This document shows, one piece after another, positions 15,213 through 23,074 of a stretch of DNA of 64,000 nucleotides. The stretch spans positions 1-64,000 of the forward strand of contig JAFIGX010000020.1 in NCBI GenBank assembly GCA_017849455.1, written 5' to 3'. A program made the translations under genes and the position numbers. Within the stretch, counting starts at the first letter, position 1; each line of letters begins with the position of its first letter. The DNA is from Pseudobacter sp. (lineage in GTDB: Bacteria; Bacteroidota; Bacteroidia; Chitinophagales; Chitinophagaceae). The notes beneath the pieces were generated by a model. It did not search any database. It saw only the letters and a list, made by a program, of their open reading frames with translations, and was not told the DNA's origin.

Positions 15213-16355
15213 ATGAATTTTCAGACCAGTGAATTAACACAACAGGTAGCCCAGACAGCCGGGGATTTTGCAAGGCAGCATATCAAGCCATACGTGATGG
15301 ATTGGGATGAAAGCCAGGAATTTCCCCTGCATGTATTTAAAGAGATGGGTAAACTTGGACTGATGGGCGTGATGGTGCCTGAAGAATATGGCGGCGCCGG
15401 ACTTAGCTACCTGGAGTATGTTGCCATCATCCAGGAAATTGCCAGGGTCTGCGGTTCCATTGGTCTGAGCCTGGCAGCGCATAATTCCCTCTGTACTGGT
15501 CATATCATGACCTTCGGGAATGCTGAACAGAAAAAAAAGTATCTCCCCAAACTGGCCACGGCAGAGTGGTTGGGAGCCTGGGGACTTACAGAACCCAATA
15601 CGGGCAGTGATGCCGGTAATATGAAGACCACCGCCGTAAAGGATGGTGATCATTGGGTGCTGAACGGTACCAAATGCTGGATCACACATGGAAAGAGCGG
15701 GGATGTGGCTGTGGTGATCGCCCGTACCGGTGAGCCCCGTACCAGCGACAATGCCTCTGCCTTCGTAGTTGAGCGCGGCACACCTGGTTTTACAGCAGGT
15801 AAGAAAGAGAATAAACTCGGCATGCGTGCCAGCGAGACCGCTGAAATGATCTTTGACAACTGTCGTATCCCTGATGCCAACCGCCTGGGAAATATCGGCG
15901 AAGGGTTCAAACAATCGCTCAAGATACTGGATGGAGGTAGGATCTCCATCGCTGCCTTGTCGCTGGGTATTGCACGGGGAGCCTATGAAGCAGCCGTACA
16001 ATACTCGAAGGAAAGGCATCAGTTCGATCAGCCCATTGCGAATTTCCAGGGCATCTCATTCAAACTGGCCGATATGGCCACCGAGATAGCCGCTGCGGAA
16101 CTGTTGACCCTTCAGGCCTGTGAATTGAAAATGCGGGGAGAAAAAATGACGAAGGAAGCGGCCATGGCAAAATACTATGCCAGCGAAGTGGCTGTGAAAG
16201 TATCTACCGAGGCCGTTCAGATATTCGGCGGTTATGGATATACGAAAGATTTTCCAGTTGAAAAATATTACCGTGATAGTAAGCTATGTACTATCGGCGA
16301 AGGAACTTCGGAAATACAGAAAATGGTGATCGCCAGGGAAGTTCTGAGAGCATAA
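15213..16355 (+). CDS. Acyl-CoA dehydrogenase
   Basis: This is a 380-residue FAD enzyme catalysing alpha,beta-dehydrogenation of acyl-CoA and passing electrons to ETF. It has the standard three-domain order. The N-terminal helical domain contains KLGLMGVMVPEEYGGAGLSY. The beta domain has the FAD-binding WGLTEPNTGSDAGNMKTTA and the NGTKCWITHG strand. The C-terminal helical domain has QTF-like FDQPIANFQGISFKLADMA and the catalytic glutamate, E363, in GEGTSEIQ. Substrate length is probably short to medium chain (inference). ATG at 15213 gives the family N-terminus MNFQTSELTQ. A strong terminator follows 30 bp downstream. The gene marks the return to normal composition after the island. Confidence 0.93.
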   Translation: MNFQTSELTQQVAQTAGDFARQHIKPYVMDWDESQEFPLHVFKEMGKLGLMGVMVPEEYGGAGLSYLEYVAIIQEIARVCGSIGLSLAAHNSLCTGHIMTFGNAEQKKKYLPKLATAEWLGAWGLTEPNTGSDAGNMKTTAVKDGDHWVLNGTKCWITHGKSGDVAVVIARTGEPRTSDNASAFVVERGTPGFTAGKKENKLGMRASETAEMIFDNCRIPDANRLGNIGEGFKQSLKILDGGRISIAALSLGIARGAYEAAVQYSKERHQFDQPIANFQGISFKLADMATEIAAAELLTLQACELKMRGEKMTKEAAMAKYYASEVAVKVSTEAVQIFGGYGYTKDFPVEKYYRDSKLCTIGEGTSEIQKMVIAREVLRA

Positions 16356-16384
16356 ACGATGTTTTGTCTGTCATGTCTTGTTTA

Positions 16385-16413
16385 AGCCCCCGAATGGTTG
16401 CGGGGGCTTTTTT
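16385..16413 (+). terminator. Rho-independent terminator of acyl-CoA dehydrogenase gene
   Basis: AGCCCCCG and CGGGGGCT form a perfect 8-bp stem around AATGGTTG, followed by TTTTTTC. Confidence 0.85.
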
Positions 16414-16474
16414 CTTTACCTCTTCGAAGCCTTGAAGGTATCACCTCCCCGAAGCCTTGGCGCAGGCGGGCGGG

Positions 16475-16648
16475 TTATGGCATGAAATCATCTTCTTCCT
16501 TCGGGCCATATTTGCTGAACAGCTTGTCTATAGCCCCCCCGAATATGGGGAATTTTTCCTTTGCGAAATTCTTGATCACCTCGATGGCCTTATAGGCTTG
16601 TTGTTCCGTTAATCCTTCAGCCATCAATTTTTCAATAAGTTCTTTCAT
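16475..16648 (-). CDS. Small conserved hypothetical protein
   Basis: This is a 57-residue protein starting MKELIEKLMAEGLTEQQAYK, then VIKNFAKEKFPIFGGAIDKLF and an acidic end. The helical pattern with GLTEQQA resembles small Bacteroidota proteins carrying a UBA-like or DUF motif, but no function is known to me. ATG at 16648 is chosen because upstream in-frame residues are of poor quality. It lies 107 bp downstream of clpX on the same strand. Confidence 0.6.
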   Translation of the reverse strand: MKELIEKLMAEGLTEQQAYKAIEVIKNFAKEKFPIFGGAIDKLFSKYGPKEEDDFMP

Positions 16649-16755
16649 ATCGTTGAGTTTGAAAGTTGAATAAACAGATCGATCACAAAAAATGCTGAGC
16701 GAATTACTCAGCATTTCTATTGGAAGAATGATAAATACTTTTCCGCGACTTCCTG

Positions 16756-17994
16756 TTACGCCACTTTCAGGAGGCTCATCTTGCTCTTGTCGAATTTCTT
16801 TTGTGCATACTCGAGCGTAACATGGAATACAGTCTGCTTGGCTGATGGAAGTTCGAACATGGCATCGGTGAGAATGCTCTCACAAATGCTTCTCAACCCT
16901 CTTGCCCCCAGCTTGTATTCGATCGCTTTGTCGACAAGGAAATCAAGCACATCTTCATCTACGGTAAGCTGGATGCCTTCCAGCTCGAACAGTTTCCTGT
17001 ATTGTTTGATCAATGCGTTCTTGGGCTCCGTGAGGATGGAACGCAGGGTCGATTTGTCCAGTGGGTTCAGGTGTGTCACCACCGGCAAACGGCCTAACAA
17101 TTCGGGGATCAGTCCGAATGATTTGAGGTCGGTTGCATTGATGTATTGCAGTAAGTTCTTTTTCATCTGCTCCTGCAATTCCTTGTTCACATTGAAACCG
17201 ATGGCATTGGTGTTCACCCGGCGGGCGATCACGCGATCGATCCCGTCGAAGGCGCCGCCGCAGATGAACAGGATATTCTGCGTATTGATCTTGATCAGTT
17301 TTTGTTCCGGGTGTTTACGGCCTCCCTGTGGTGGTACCAGCACATCCGTGCCTTCGAGGAGTTTAAGCAAACCTTGTTGTACACCTTCACCGCTTACATC
17401 GCGGGTAATGGAAGGATTATCGCCTTTCCGGGCAATCTTATCTATCTCGTCGATATAAACGATACCTCTTTCTGCAGCAGGCACATCGTAATTGCAAACC
17501 TGCAGAAGCCTGGTGAGGATGCTTTCCACATCTTCGCCTACATAACCTGCTTCTGTGAACACGGTGGCATCCACGATAGCGAATGGCACATTGAGCAATT
17601 TGGCGATGGTCTTTGCCAGCAGGGTTTTACCCGTACCGGTTTCGCCCACCATCACGATATTGCTCTTCTCGATATCCACATCATTCTCGGTATTTTTTTG
17701 CTGCAGGCGTTTATAGTGATTGTAAACGGCCACTGCCAGTACTTTCTTGGCATCATCCTGCCCGATCACGTATTCATCGAGGAAGCGTTTGATCTCGACC
17801 GGTTTCTTGACATTCAGTTTAAAAGAAGGGGAGGCGGGTGCAGATTCGTTGCGGATCATCAATTCCTGTTCAATGATCTCCTGGGCATGCTCCACACAAT
17901 TTTCGCAGATATGTCCTTCCTGGCCTGCAATGAGAATTTTCACTTCATCGCGGCTACGGCCACAGAAAGAGCAATGCAAGGTTGTTTTTGCCAT
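16756..17994 (-). CDS. clpX: ATP-dependent Clp protease ATP-binding subunit ClpX
   Basis: This is a 412-residue AAA+ unfoldase that feeds substrates to ClpP. The N-terminal zinc-binding domain has CSFCGRS at 8-14 and CENC at 30-33. Walker A GETGTGKT is at 117-124, the pore loop GYVGED at 150-155 and Walker B YIDEIDK at 180-186. The IGF loop that docks on ClpP is present (NAIGFN, near 277). A C-terminal small AAA domain ends in [15 protein letters not shown] at 17994 gives the usual [11 protein letters not shown] start. A well-spaced TTG-N21-TACCTTTG promoter lies 24-55 nt upstream, so clpX can be expressed apart from the clpP genes. Confidence 0.97.
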   Translation of the reverse strand: MAKTTLHCSFCGRSRDEVKILIAGQEGHICENCVEHAQEIIEQELMIRNESAPASPSFKLNVKKPVEIKRFLDEYVIGQDDAKKVLAVAVYNHYKRLQQKNTENDVDIEKSNIVMVGETGTGKTLLAKTIAKLLNVPFAIVDATVFTEAGYVGEDVESILTRLLQVCNYDVPAAERGIVYIDEIDKIARKGDNPSITRDVSGEGVQQGLLKLLEGTDVLVPPQGGRKHPEQKLIKINTQNILFICGGAFDGIDRVIARRVNTNAIGFNVNKELQEQMKKNLLQYINATDLKSFGLIPELLGRLPVVTHLNPLDKSTLRSILTEPKNALIKQYRKLFELEGIQLTVDEDVLDFLVDKAIEYKLGARGLRSICESILTDAMFELPSAKQTVFHVTLEYAQKKFDKSKMSLLKVA

Positions 17995-18017
17995 AATTAG
18001 TTTCTGATCTCTGATTG

Positions 18018-18049
18018 CAAAGGTATCTAAATGGGCTTCCAAATCCCAA
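18018..18049 (-). promoter_or_regulatory. clpX promoter (TTG-N21-TACCTTTG)
   Basis: On the minus strand, TTG at 18049-18047 is followed by 21 nt and TACCTTTG at 18025-18018, close to the Bacteroidota -33/-7 consensus. The clpX ATG is at 17994. Confidence 0.6.
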
Positions 18050-18122
18050 TTAAAAACGCTATCATGGTCATTAAAGTACGTACGGGAAGGAGTAGTGCCT
18101 TTTCCCGTTGACAGCCAGGAAA

Positions 18123-18764
18123 TTAGAGCTTCTCGGTTATTTTATCGACGATACCGTATTCAAGGGCTTCTTTGGCATCCATCCAGTAGTCGCGGTCGAA
18201 GTCTTTCATGATCTGTTCTGGCTTCTTTCCACAATTCTCTGCCAGTATCCTTGCCCCGATCTCTTTCACACGTTTGGTTTGTTTGGCCTGGATCTCGAGG
18301 TCGGCGCTCACACCCTGGATATGTCCACCCAGACTTGGCTGGTGGATCATCACTTCGCCGTGCGGATAGATAAAGCGTTTCCCTTTCACACCGCCGCTGA
18401 GGAGGATAGAGCCCATACTTGCTGCCAGTCCCATACAAATCGTGCTCACCGGGCTTTTCAGCATTCTCATAGTATCATAGATCACCATGCCGCTGGTAAC
18501 AACGCCACCGGGGCTATTGATATAAAATTTGATATCTTCTCCGGGCTTGTCTGCATCGAGGAGTAACATTTTAGTGGTGATATCCTTGGCAGACTTATCA
18601 TCCACCACGCCCCACAGATAGATACTGCGTGTATCGAAAAAATACTGTTCCAGCTTCTTGCTGAACATCATCAGGTCCGATTTGGGTTGTTCTTCTTTTT
18701 CCTCTTCTTCATCGTCCATCCGGAATGGCTTATTGCGATAATTATAGTTATTGTGTGGATACAT
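18123..18764 (-). CDS. clpP: ATP-dependent Clp protease proteolytic subunit, second paralogue
   Basis: This is a 213-residue ClpP with an intact catalytic triad: S116 (GLAASMGS), H141 (MIHQPSLGG) and D190 (DFDRDYWM). The first 30 residues form an acidic, glutamate-rich head ([15 protein letters not shown]) that replaces the usual axial-loop start, and the serine motif is SMGS rather than SMSA. It is transcribed 51 bp after the other clpP and before clpX. Two ClpP types can form mixed or regulated tetradecamers in other bacteria; whether these do is not known. Confidence 0.95.
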   Translation of the reverse strand: MYPHNNYNYRNKPFRMDDEEEEKEEQPKSDLMMFSKKLEQYFFDTRSIYLWGVVDDKSAKDITTKMLLLDADKPGEDIKFYINSPGGVVTSGMVIYDTMRMLKSPVSTICMGLAASMGSILLSGGVKGKRFIYPHGEVMIHQPSLGGHIQGVSADLEIQAKQTKRVKEIGARILAENCGKKPEQIMKDFDRDYWMDAKEALEYGIVDKITEKL

Positions 18765-18815
18765 TTTGAATTCGTTTATGGTTATTGTACTCTTTCTCTC
18801 TTACTTTCCTTTAGC

Positions 18816-19508
18816 TTAATCTTTTTTCTCTTTTCTGGGATTGATCAGCAATACTTCATCCACCAATCCATATTCTTTCGATTCTTCTGAAGTAAGCCAG
18901 TAGTCACGGTCGCAGTCCTTCTCCACCTGTTTGGGTGTTTTGCCGGTATGGAAGGAGATGATATCGTACAGGTTTTTCTTGATCTTTTTGATCTCGTTCA
19001 CTGTGATCTCGATATCGCTGGCTTGTCCGCCGATGGCGCCGCTGGGCTGGTGCAGCATGATACGGCTATGTTTAAGTGCAGTACGTTTGCCCTTCGTGCC
19101 GGCGCACAAGAGGATGGCAGACATGGAAGCGGCCATACCTATACAAATGGTAGACACATCGGGGGTGATATACTGCATGGTATCATAAACGCCGAGCCCT
19201 GAATAAACGCTGCCACCGGGAGAGTTGATATACATCTGGATATCCCTGGAGCGGTCGGTGCTTTCGAGGAACAGCATCTGTGCCGTTACGATATTGGCCA
19301 CCTCATCATTGATGGGATAGCCGAGGAAAATGATGCGGTCCATCATGAGGCGGCTGTATACGTCCATCACGGCCACGTTCATCGGGCGTTCTTCGATGAT
19401 ATTAGGGGTGAGATTGGTGACTTCATATTTTTGATAAGCGTGGAGGGTATTGCTGGAAATGCCCCTGTGTTTCACAGCATATTGCTCGAATTCTTTTCCA
19501 AGATTCAT
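18816..19508 (-). CDS. clpP: ATP-dependent Clp protease proteolytic subunit, canonical
   Basis: This is a 230-residue ClpP serine protease with triad S128 (GMAASMSA), H153 (MLHQPSGAIGG) and D200 (DCDRDYWL). The substrate-binding strand INSPGGSVYSGLGVYDTMQ is present. An N-terminal region of about 35 residues (MNLGKEFEQYAVKHRG) is probably a propeptide. It is the upstream member of clpP-clpP-clpX and, unlike its neighbour, matches the most conserved ClpP sequence, so it is likely the main subunit. Confidence 0.96.
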   Translation of the reverse strand: MNLGKEFEQYAVKHRGISSNTLHAYQKYEVTNLTPNIIEERPMNVAVMDVYSRLMMDRIIFLGYPINDEVANIVTAQMLFLESTDRSRDIQMYINSPGGSVYSGLGVYDTMQYITPDVSTICIGMAASMSAILLCAGTKGKRTALKHSRIMLHQPSGAIGGQASDIEITVNEIKKIKKNLYDIISFHTGKTPKQVEKDCDRDYWLTSEESKEYGLVDEVLLINPRKEKKD

Positions 19509-19756
19509 AACGTATTCCTATTGATTTAGTTAGCAATTTAAGTCATTTGAGAAACCAAATACCGTGCTACTAAAAAAAACGGACATTTTGCCACAAAAAT
19601 GAGCAGGGAGTGGAAGAAAGGGTGGAATTGGAGGGAATATTTGGCAGAGGGAGGAGGGGAAGAGTTTAGAAGATGGATGCAAAAGCACTCAGGTTGATGG
19701 CGGATAATTAAGGTTGAAGAATTTTGTATTGAGTTACTTATTTAGAATTTGTTTTA

Positions 19757-19842
19757 TATTTTTGTGGTGCTTTGGGTTGCGACCCGAGGACTCCGCAGCA
19801 GGGCAATTGCTCTTAACAGGGTAATTGCCCTGCCTGTTTTTT
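19757..19842 (+). ncRNA. Candidate small RNA, copy 1 (with -7 box and terminator)
   Basis: The -7 box TATTTTTG is at 19757-19764, and the RNA would start near 19770. It contains a GGGU-UGCG-ACCC hairpin and then a linker, GAGGACTCC. The terminator has the perfect 11-bp stem GCAGGGCAATT/AATTGCCCTGC and ends CTGTTTTTT. The same layout recurs exactly 180 bp further on. No open reading frame of note lies inside. It is located in the 511-bp gap between clpP and the CdiA-CT-like gene and runs divergently from clpP. Confidence 0.65.
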
Positions 19843-19936
19843 AGTATTGTTTATTCGCAATAACCATATAGAATTGATCATAATTAAGAAAAATACCAGC
19901 CAAATCCAAATTGACTATAAGTAGAAAAAACTTTGT

Positions 19937-20021
19937 TACCTTTGTCTCGTCTCGGGTTGCGACCTGAGGCCTCCGCAGCGGGGCAATTACTCTTGACAGG
20001 GTAATTGCCCTGCCTGTTTTT
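19937..20021 (+). ncRNA. Candidate small RNA, copy 2 (with -7 box and terminator)
   Basis: TACCTTTG at 19937-19944 is an exact TAnnTTTG box at the same offset as in copy 1; a TTG lies 23 nt upstream. The transcribed part is about 90 percent identical to copy 1. The first hairpin here is CUCGGGU-UGCG-ACCUGAG (7 bp, one wobble). The terminator stem carries A-G and G-A changes that keep or gain pairs. Its U-tract overlaps the stop codon of the convergent nuclease-like gene at 20020, so the two transcripts are antisense at their 3' ends. Confidence 0.68.
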
Positions 20022-20574
20022 AGAGATCATTGAGTGCTTCATATATCGAATCATCAAACACAATCTCCCTGTCGACACAAAACAAGTTCTTTTTATTGGT
20101 GATGATCCAAACGGATCGGAGACTTCTGTTTCTGTCTGGTTGCAAGCACCCGACTACGCCCTTTTTTACATCCTGAACTGTATAATGTCTATCTGAGAGA
20201 TTGATGATCGCAATATCTACCTTTTGCAGCCCCGCACTATGAATATTTCTTTTGATGGTTGATCTTTTTACCTGGGTTGTTTTATCAGGACGTTTAAAAT
20301 CTCCGATAAGGCAACCGTTAATCCTGACATCAGGGTTTTTATTTTCGAATATATCAGGAAGCCATTTATTTCTCAGCTCTTTTTCTTCTGCATGCAACGT
20401 CGGCAATAATTCGACCTTAAATCCATGGTCTGACAGTATCTTACCTGCTTCCAGATTTTCCCACAACTCATCTTCCCCATGAAGCGGATGCAGGTCGACG
20501 AATCCGCCACTGGCGGATTCATACACCCTTTCATAACACAGATCAATATTTCTTTGACAAATTTTCCCGTTCAC
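20020..20574 (-). CDS. Orphan CdiA-CT-like / PDDEXK-fold nuclease domain protein
   Basis: This 184-residue protein has no signal peptide or secretion domain. From about residue 38 it resembles the C-terminal tRNase domain of CdiA toxins and related PDDEXK-fold proteins found alone in Bacteroidota mobile DNA. A helix carries E42 (ENLEAGKILSDHGF), followed by NPDVRING with D82, then GDFKRP with D92 and K94, and STIKRNIHSAGLQKVDIAIINL. These could form the E...D...DxK active site. No immunity gene is visible next to it. A perfect 21-bp palindrome in the DNA encodes ESASGGF at residues 19-25. It sits, with the tandem RNAs, between tig and clpP. Confidence 0.5.
   Translation of the reverse strand: MNGKICQRNIDLCYERVYESASGGFVDLHPLHGEDELWENLEAGKILSDHGFKVELLPTLHAEEKELRNKWLPDIFENKNPDVRINGCLIGDFKRPDKTTQVKRSTIKRNIHSAGLQKVDIAIINLSDRHYTVQDVKKGVVGCLQPDRNRSLRSVWIITNKKNLFCVDREIVFDDSIYEALNDL
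20500..20520. repeat. 21-bp perfect palindrome inside the nuclease-like gene
   Basis: GAATCCGCC and GGCGGATTC are 9-bp perfect arms around ACT. The element is in frame and translated as ESASGGF, just before the conserved domain, so it looks like an insertion that the protein tolerates. Confidence 0.7.
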
Positions 20575-20710
20575 CTGGCAGTTTTAAAATTGAAGTATCC
20601 ATTCCTGCTCCTTACAGGACTGCCTGGTTGGTGAACGGCTAATATAAACAATTATTCAAAAAATAGCATATTCATTTACGTTAGTATTTAAATGTATTGC
20701 CAACAAACAA

Positions 20711-20740
20711 TAAGGCCGGCGTACGCCGGCCTTAAATACG
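20711..20740 (-). terminator. Terminator of tig
   Basis: A perfect 24-bp palindrome at 20711-20734 (TAAGGCCGGCG and complement around the centre GTAC) lies 27 bp after the tig stop codon. On the minus strand it is followed by TTGTTTG. Confidence 0.7.
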
Positions 20741-20760
20741 ATCTATAGAGCTACTTTCTA

Positions 20761-22140
20761 TTAATGGTGATGATGCTGATGTTTTTCCAGTTCTTTGGTG
20801 AACTCATCAACGCTCACAGGCTTTTCAGTAGCTTTCACTTGTCCTTCGGCCCATTCGAACACTTTCTCTGTTTGAATGCGGTGATAAGCATCTTCCACGA
20901 ATTTCCTGTCCTGCATCATGCGGTTCACATATTCAGCGATCCAGGGTTGTTCCTCGTCCATGGCATTCATACCCATATAACCGAACAACTGTTGTTTGGC
21001 AAAAGCCTGGATGTCTTCCGGCTTCACTTCTATATTGTTCTCACGAACGATCTTATCGGTGATCAGTGTCCACTTCAACTGGTTGGCGAAGCCGGGAAAT
21101 TCCTGCTCTGCCTGTTGCTCAGTTTTAGCTTGCTCACCACCCTGCTGGATCCAGCGTTTGAGAAATGATTCAGGGAATTCGATCTTCGTATGATCGAGCA
21201 GCACATGGTAAACTTCGTGCTGCATGTGGTTGCCGGCCTGTTTGTCCCAGTAAGCCTGGATCTCATTTTTCACTGCCTGGCGGAAGTCTTCTTCAGACCC
21301 GATCTCCTTGCCGGGGAAGGCTGCTTTGTAGAACTCCTCATTGAACTCCGCTTTTTCCACGAAACCCACCTTGGTGATCACGAGCTTGAAATATTTATCG
21401 CCGGCAGCCTTGTCGTGTTTATCGAACCCGAGGTCATTCAGGATCCATTCCCTTTCTTTTTCATCGAAGGCGCTGTTCAATTGCAATACTACGCTGTCGT
21501 CTTTCTTTTTGTCCAGCAGGTTCTTGCGGTAGCTTTCAGTGAAATATTTTACCAGCAGTGAATTGTCTTTTTTTACGCCATTTTCTACTTCATTGCCGGC
21601 GGCATCGCTTTCAATGAATGTTATGTTCAGCACGTTGTCGTCGCCGGAAACAGTTTCGGGCTCTGTCATCTTACCGTGGCGCATACGCAGGCGGTCTACT
21701 TCCTCATTGATCATTTCTTCGGTAACAGTCACTTTGTAACGCGTTACTTTTTCTTTTGAAAGTTCGGCCACCGCGAAATCAGGTTTCAATCCAACTTCAA
21801 AGGCGAATGCATAATCGGAAGGATTGTTCATATTGATCTGGCGGGGATCATTCTCGGACAATGGGAGAGGTTGGGCAAAGATCTCCAGCTTCTCGTTGGT
21901 CATATAATTCGTGAGTTCCTTCTCGACGGTCCTCAGTACTTCGTCGGTAAAAACGGACTGGCCATGCATTTTTTTGATCATGCCGGCAGGTACCATTCCT
22001 TTGCGGAAGCCCGGTATATTAGCATTCTTGCTATAGTTTTTCAGCGCTTTTTCAAAAGAAGGCAGGTAGTCTTCCTTTGCTACTTTTACAGTGATCCTGT
22101 CATTCAGCAGCCCTATATTCTCTCTGGTAACGGTTGCCAT
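20761..22140 (-). CDS. tig: Trigger factor
   Basis: This is a 459-residue ribosome-associated chaperone. The ribosome-docking signature appears as GFRKGMVP at 44-51, within the N-terminal domain. The middle PPIase-like segment is poorly conserved (VSGDDNVLNITFIESD), as in Bacteroidota, where isomerase activity is doubtful. The rest is the helical C-terminal cradle. The protein ends in a natural histidine run (KHQHHHH). The tig-clpP-clpX order is common in bacteria; here an accessory gene and two small RNAs separate tig from clpP. A TACCTTTG -7 box lies 23 nt upstream of the start. Confidence 0.93.
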   Translation of the reverse strand: MATVTRENIGLLNDRITVKVAKEDYLPSFEKALKNYSKNANIPGFRKGMVPAGMIKKMHGQSVFTDEVLRTVEKELTNYMTNEKLEIFAQPLPLSENDPRQINMNNPSDYAFAFEVGLKPDFAVAELSKEKVTRYKVTVTEEMINEEVDRLRMRHGKMTEPETVSGDDNVLNITFIESDAAGNEVENGVKKDNSLLVKYFTESYRKNLLDKKKDDSVVLQLNSAFDEKEREWILNDLGFDKHDKAAGDKYFKLVITKVGFVEKAEFNEEFYKAAFPGKEIGSEEDFRQAVKNEIQAYWDKQAGNHMQHEVYHVLLDHTKIEFPESFLKRWIQQGGEQAKTEQQAEQEFPGFANQLKWTLITDKIVRENNIEVKPEDIQAFAKQQLFGYMGMNAMDEEQPWIAEYVNRMMQDRKFVEDAYHRIQTEKVFEWAEGQVKATEKPVSVDEFTKELEKHQHHHH

Positions 22141-22162
22141 AATACTTTTTTTAATTGGGGTG

Positions 22163-22170
22163 CAAAGGTA
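22163..22170 (-). promoter_or_regulatory. -7 box of tig
   Basis: TACCTTTG on the minus strand, 22 nt upstream of the tig ATG. No TTG is seen at the ideal distance. Confidence 0.4.
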
Positions 22171-22181
22171 GGGAAAAAGCG

Positions 22182-23003
22182 CTATTCCTGATCATGCAAA
22201 ACAAGCAAAGGGATCCGGGTCTCATAGGCCATGGCCGCGGTATAGCTTTTGGAGAATACCCTTTCAAAGAAGCTGTGCCGGTGGGCGATCATGGCCAGCA
22301 GATCGCTGGAGTGGTGCTGAAGATATTCATGAATGCCATGTGTAATGGATTGATCCTGAATGGTAACAAACTCGTGGTCGCGGCTGGCGAATATGTCTGC
22401 ATTGGTACGGGCACTTACCAGCTCATCGGCTTTCACCGGTTCATGAGGCCGTTGTACATGCAGTATATGGATCTTGGCCTGGAATAGTTCGGCCAGTTCC
22501 AGCAGGGGTTTGAACAGTTCGATCTGGGTCTTATCGCTGAAGTCGCTGGCATAGGTGATATGCTTTACGGAGGTATAGCTGGCATCGTGTGGAATAATGA
22601 GTACAGGCACTTTCACTTTACGGATCACGTTGGTGGTGGTGCTGCCGATGATCTTGTCCAGCCCGCCCGCTCCTTTCATGCCCATGACCACCATGTCGAT
22701 ACCCTTCTCTTTGACCAGCTCTCTTACTTCATCGGAAGCAATACCGATACGCACCAGCCATTCCACTTCGATGCCATAAGTGCCATGAAGATGCTCAGCC
22801 TCTTTCCGGATATAGGTTTCATTTTCTTTCTGCATCTCATCGGCGGTGACCATTACGTAGGGCACCTCACTCACCGGTGTGGGCAACATATATGCATGAA
22901 AAAGCAGGAGGCGGGCTTTAAAGAGTTTGGCCAATTCTGCTGCGTATATCGCCGCATTGCGGGATACGGCGGAAAAGTCTACCGGAACAAGGATATGCTG
23001 CAT
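22182..23003 (-). CDS. Universal stress protein, two tandem Usp domains
   Basis: This is a 273-residue protein with two UspA folds. The first begins MQHILVPVDFSAVSRNAAIY and ends with the nucleotide-loop motif GMKGAGGLDKIIGSTTTNV and VPVLIIP, an ATP-binding Usp pattern. The second (about 150-273) starts VKHITYASDFSDKTQIELF and has a degenerate loop (AHRHSFFERVFSKSYTAAMA). ATG at 23003 is chosen because the typical MxxILVPxDFS starts there; an open frame upstream to 23228 overlaps the neighbouring dehydrogenase gene and looks spurious. It starts 72 bp after that gene on the same strand. Confidence 0.9.
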   Translation of the reverse strand: MQHILVPVDFSAVSRNAAIYAAELAKLFKARLLLFHAYMLPTPVSEVPYVMVTADEMQKENETYIRKEAEHLHGTYGIEVEWLVRIGIASDEVRELVKEKGIDMVVMGMKGAGGLDKIIGSTTTNVIRKVKVPVLIIPHDASYTSVKHITYASDFSDKTQIELFKPLLELAELFQAKIHILHVQRPHEPVKADELVSARTNADIFASRDHEFVTIQDQSITHGIHEYLQHHSSDLLAMIAHRHSFFERVFSKSYTAAMAYETRIPLLVLHDQE

Positions 23004-23074
23004 AAAATGAAGTTTCCATAAAGTTACCATATTAGGGGCAAAGGCGGATGAGGCGCAAAGCTCCTTTGCCTGGT

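Noticed and set aside
20761..20784. His-rich end of trigger factor as a vector tag
   Set aside because: KHQHHHH with mixed codons is in natural context, followed by a native terminator; histidine-rich trigger factor tails occur in this phylum.
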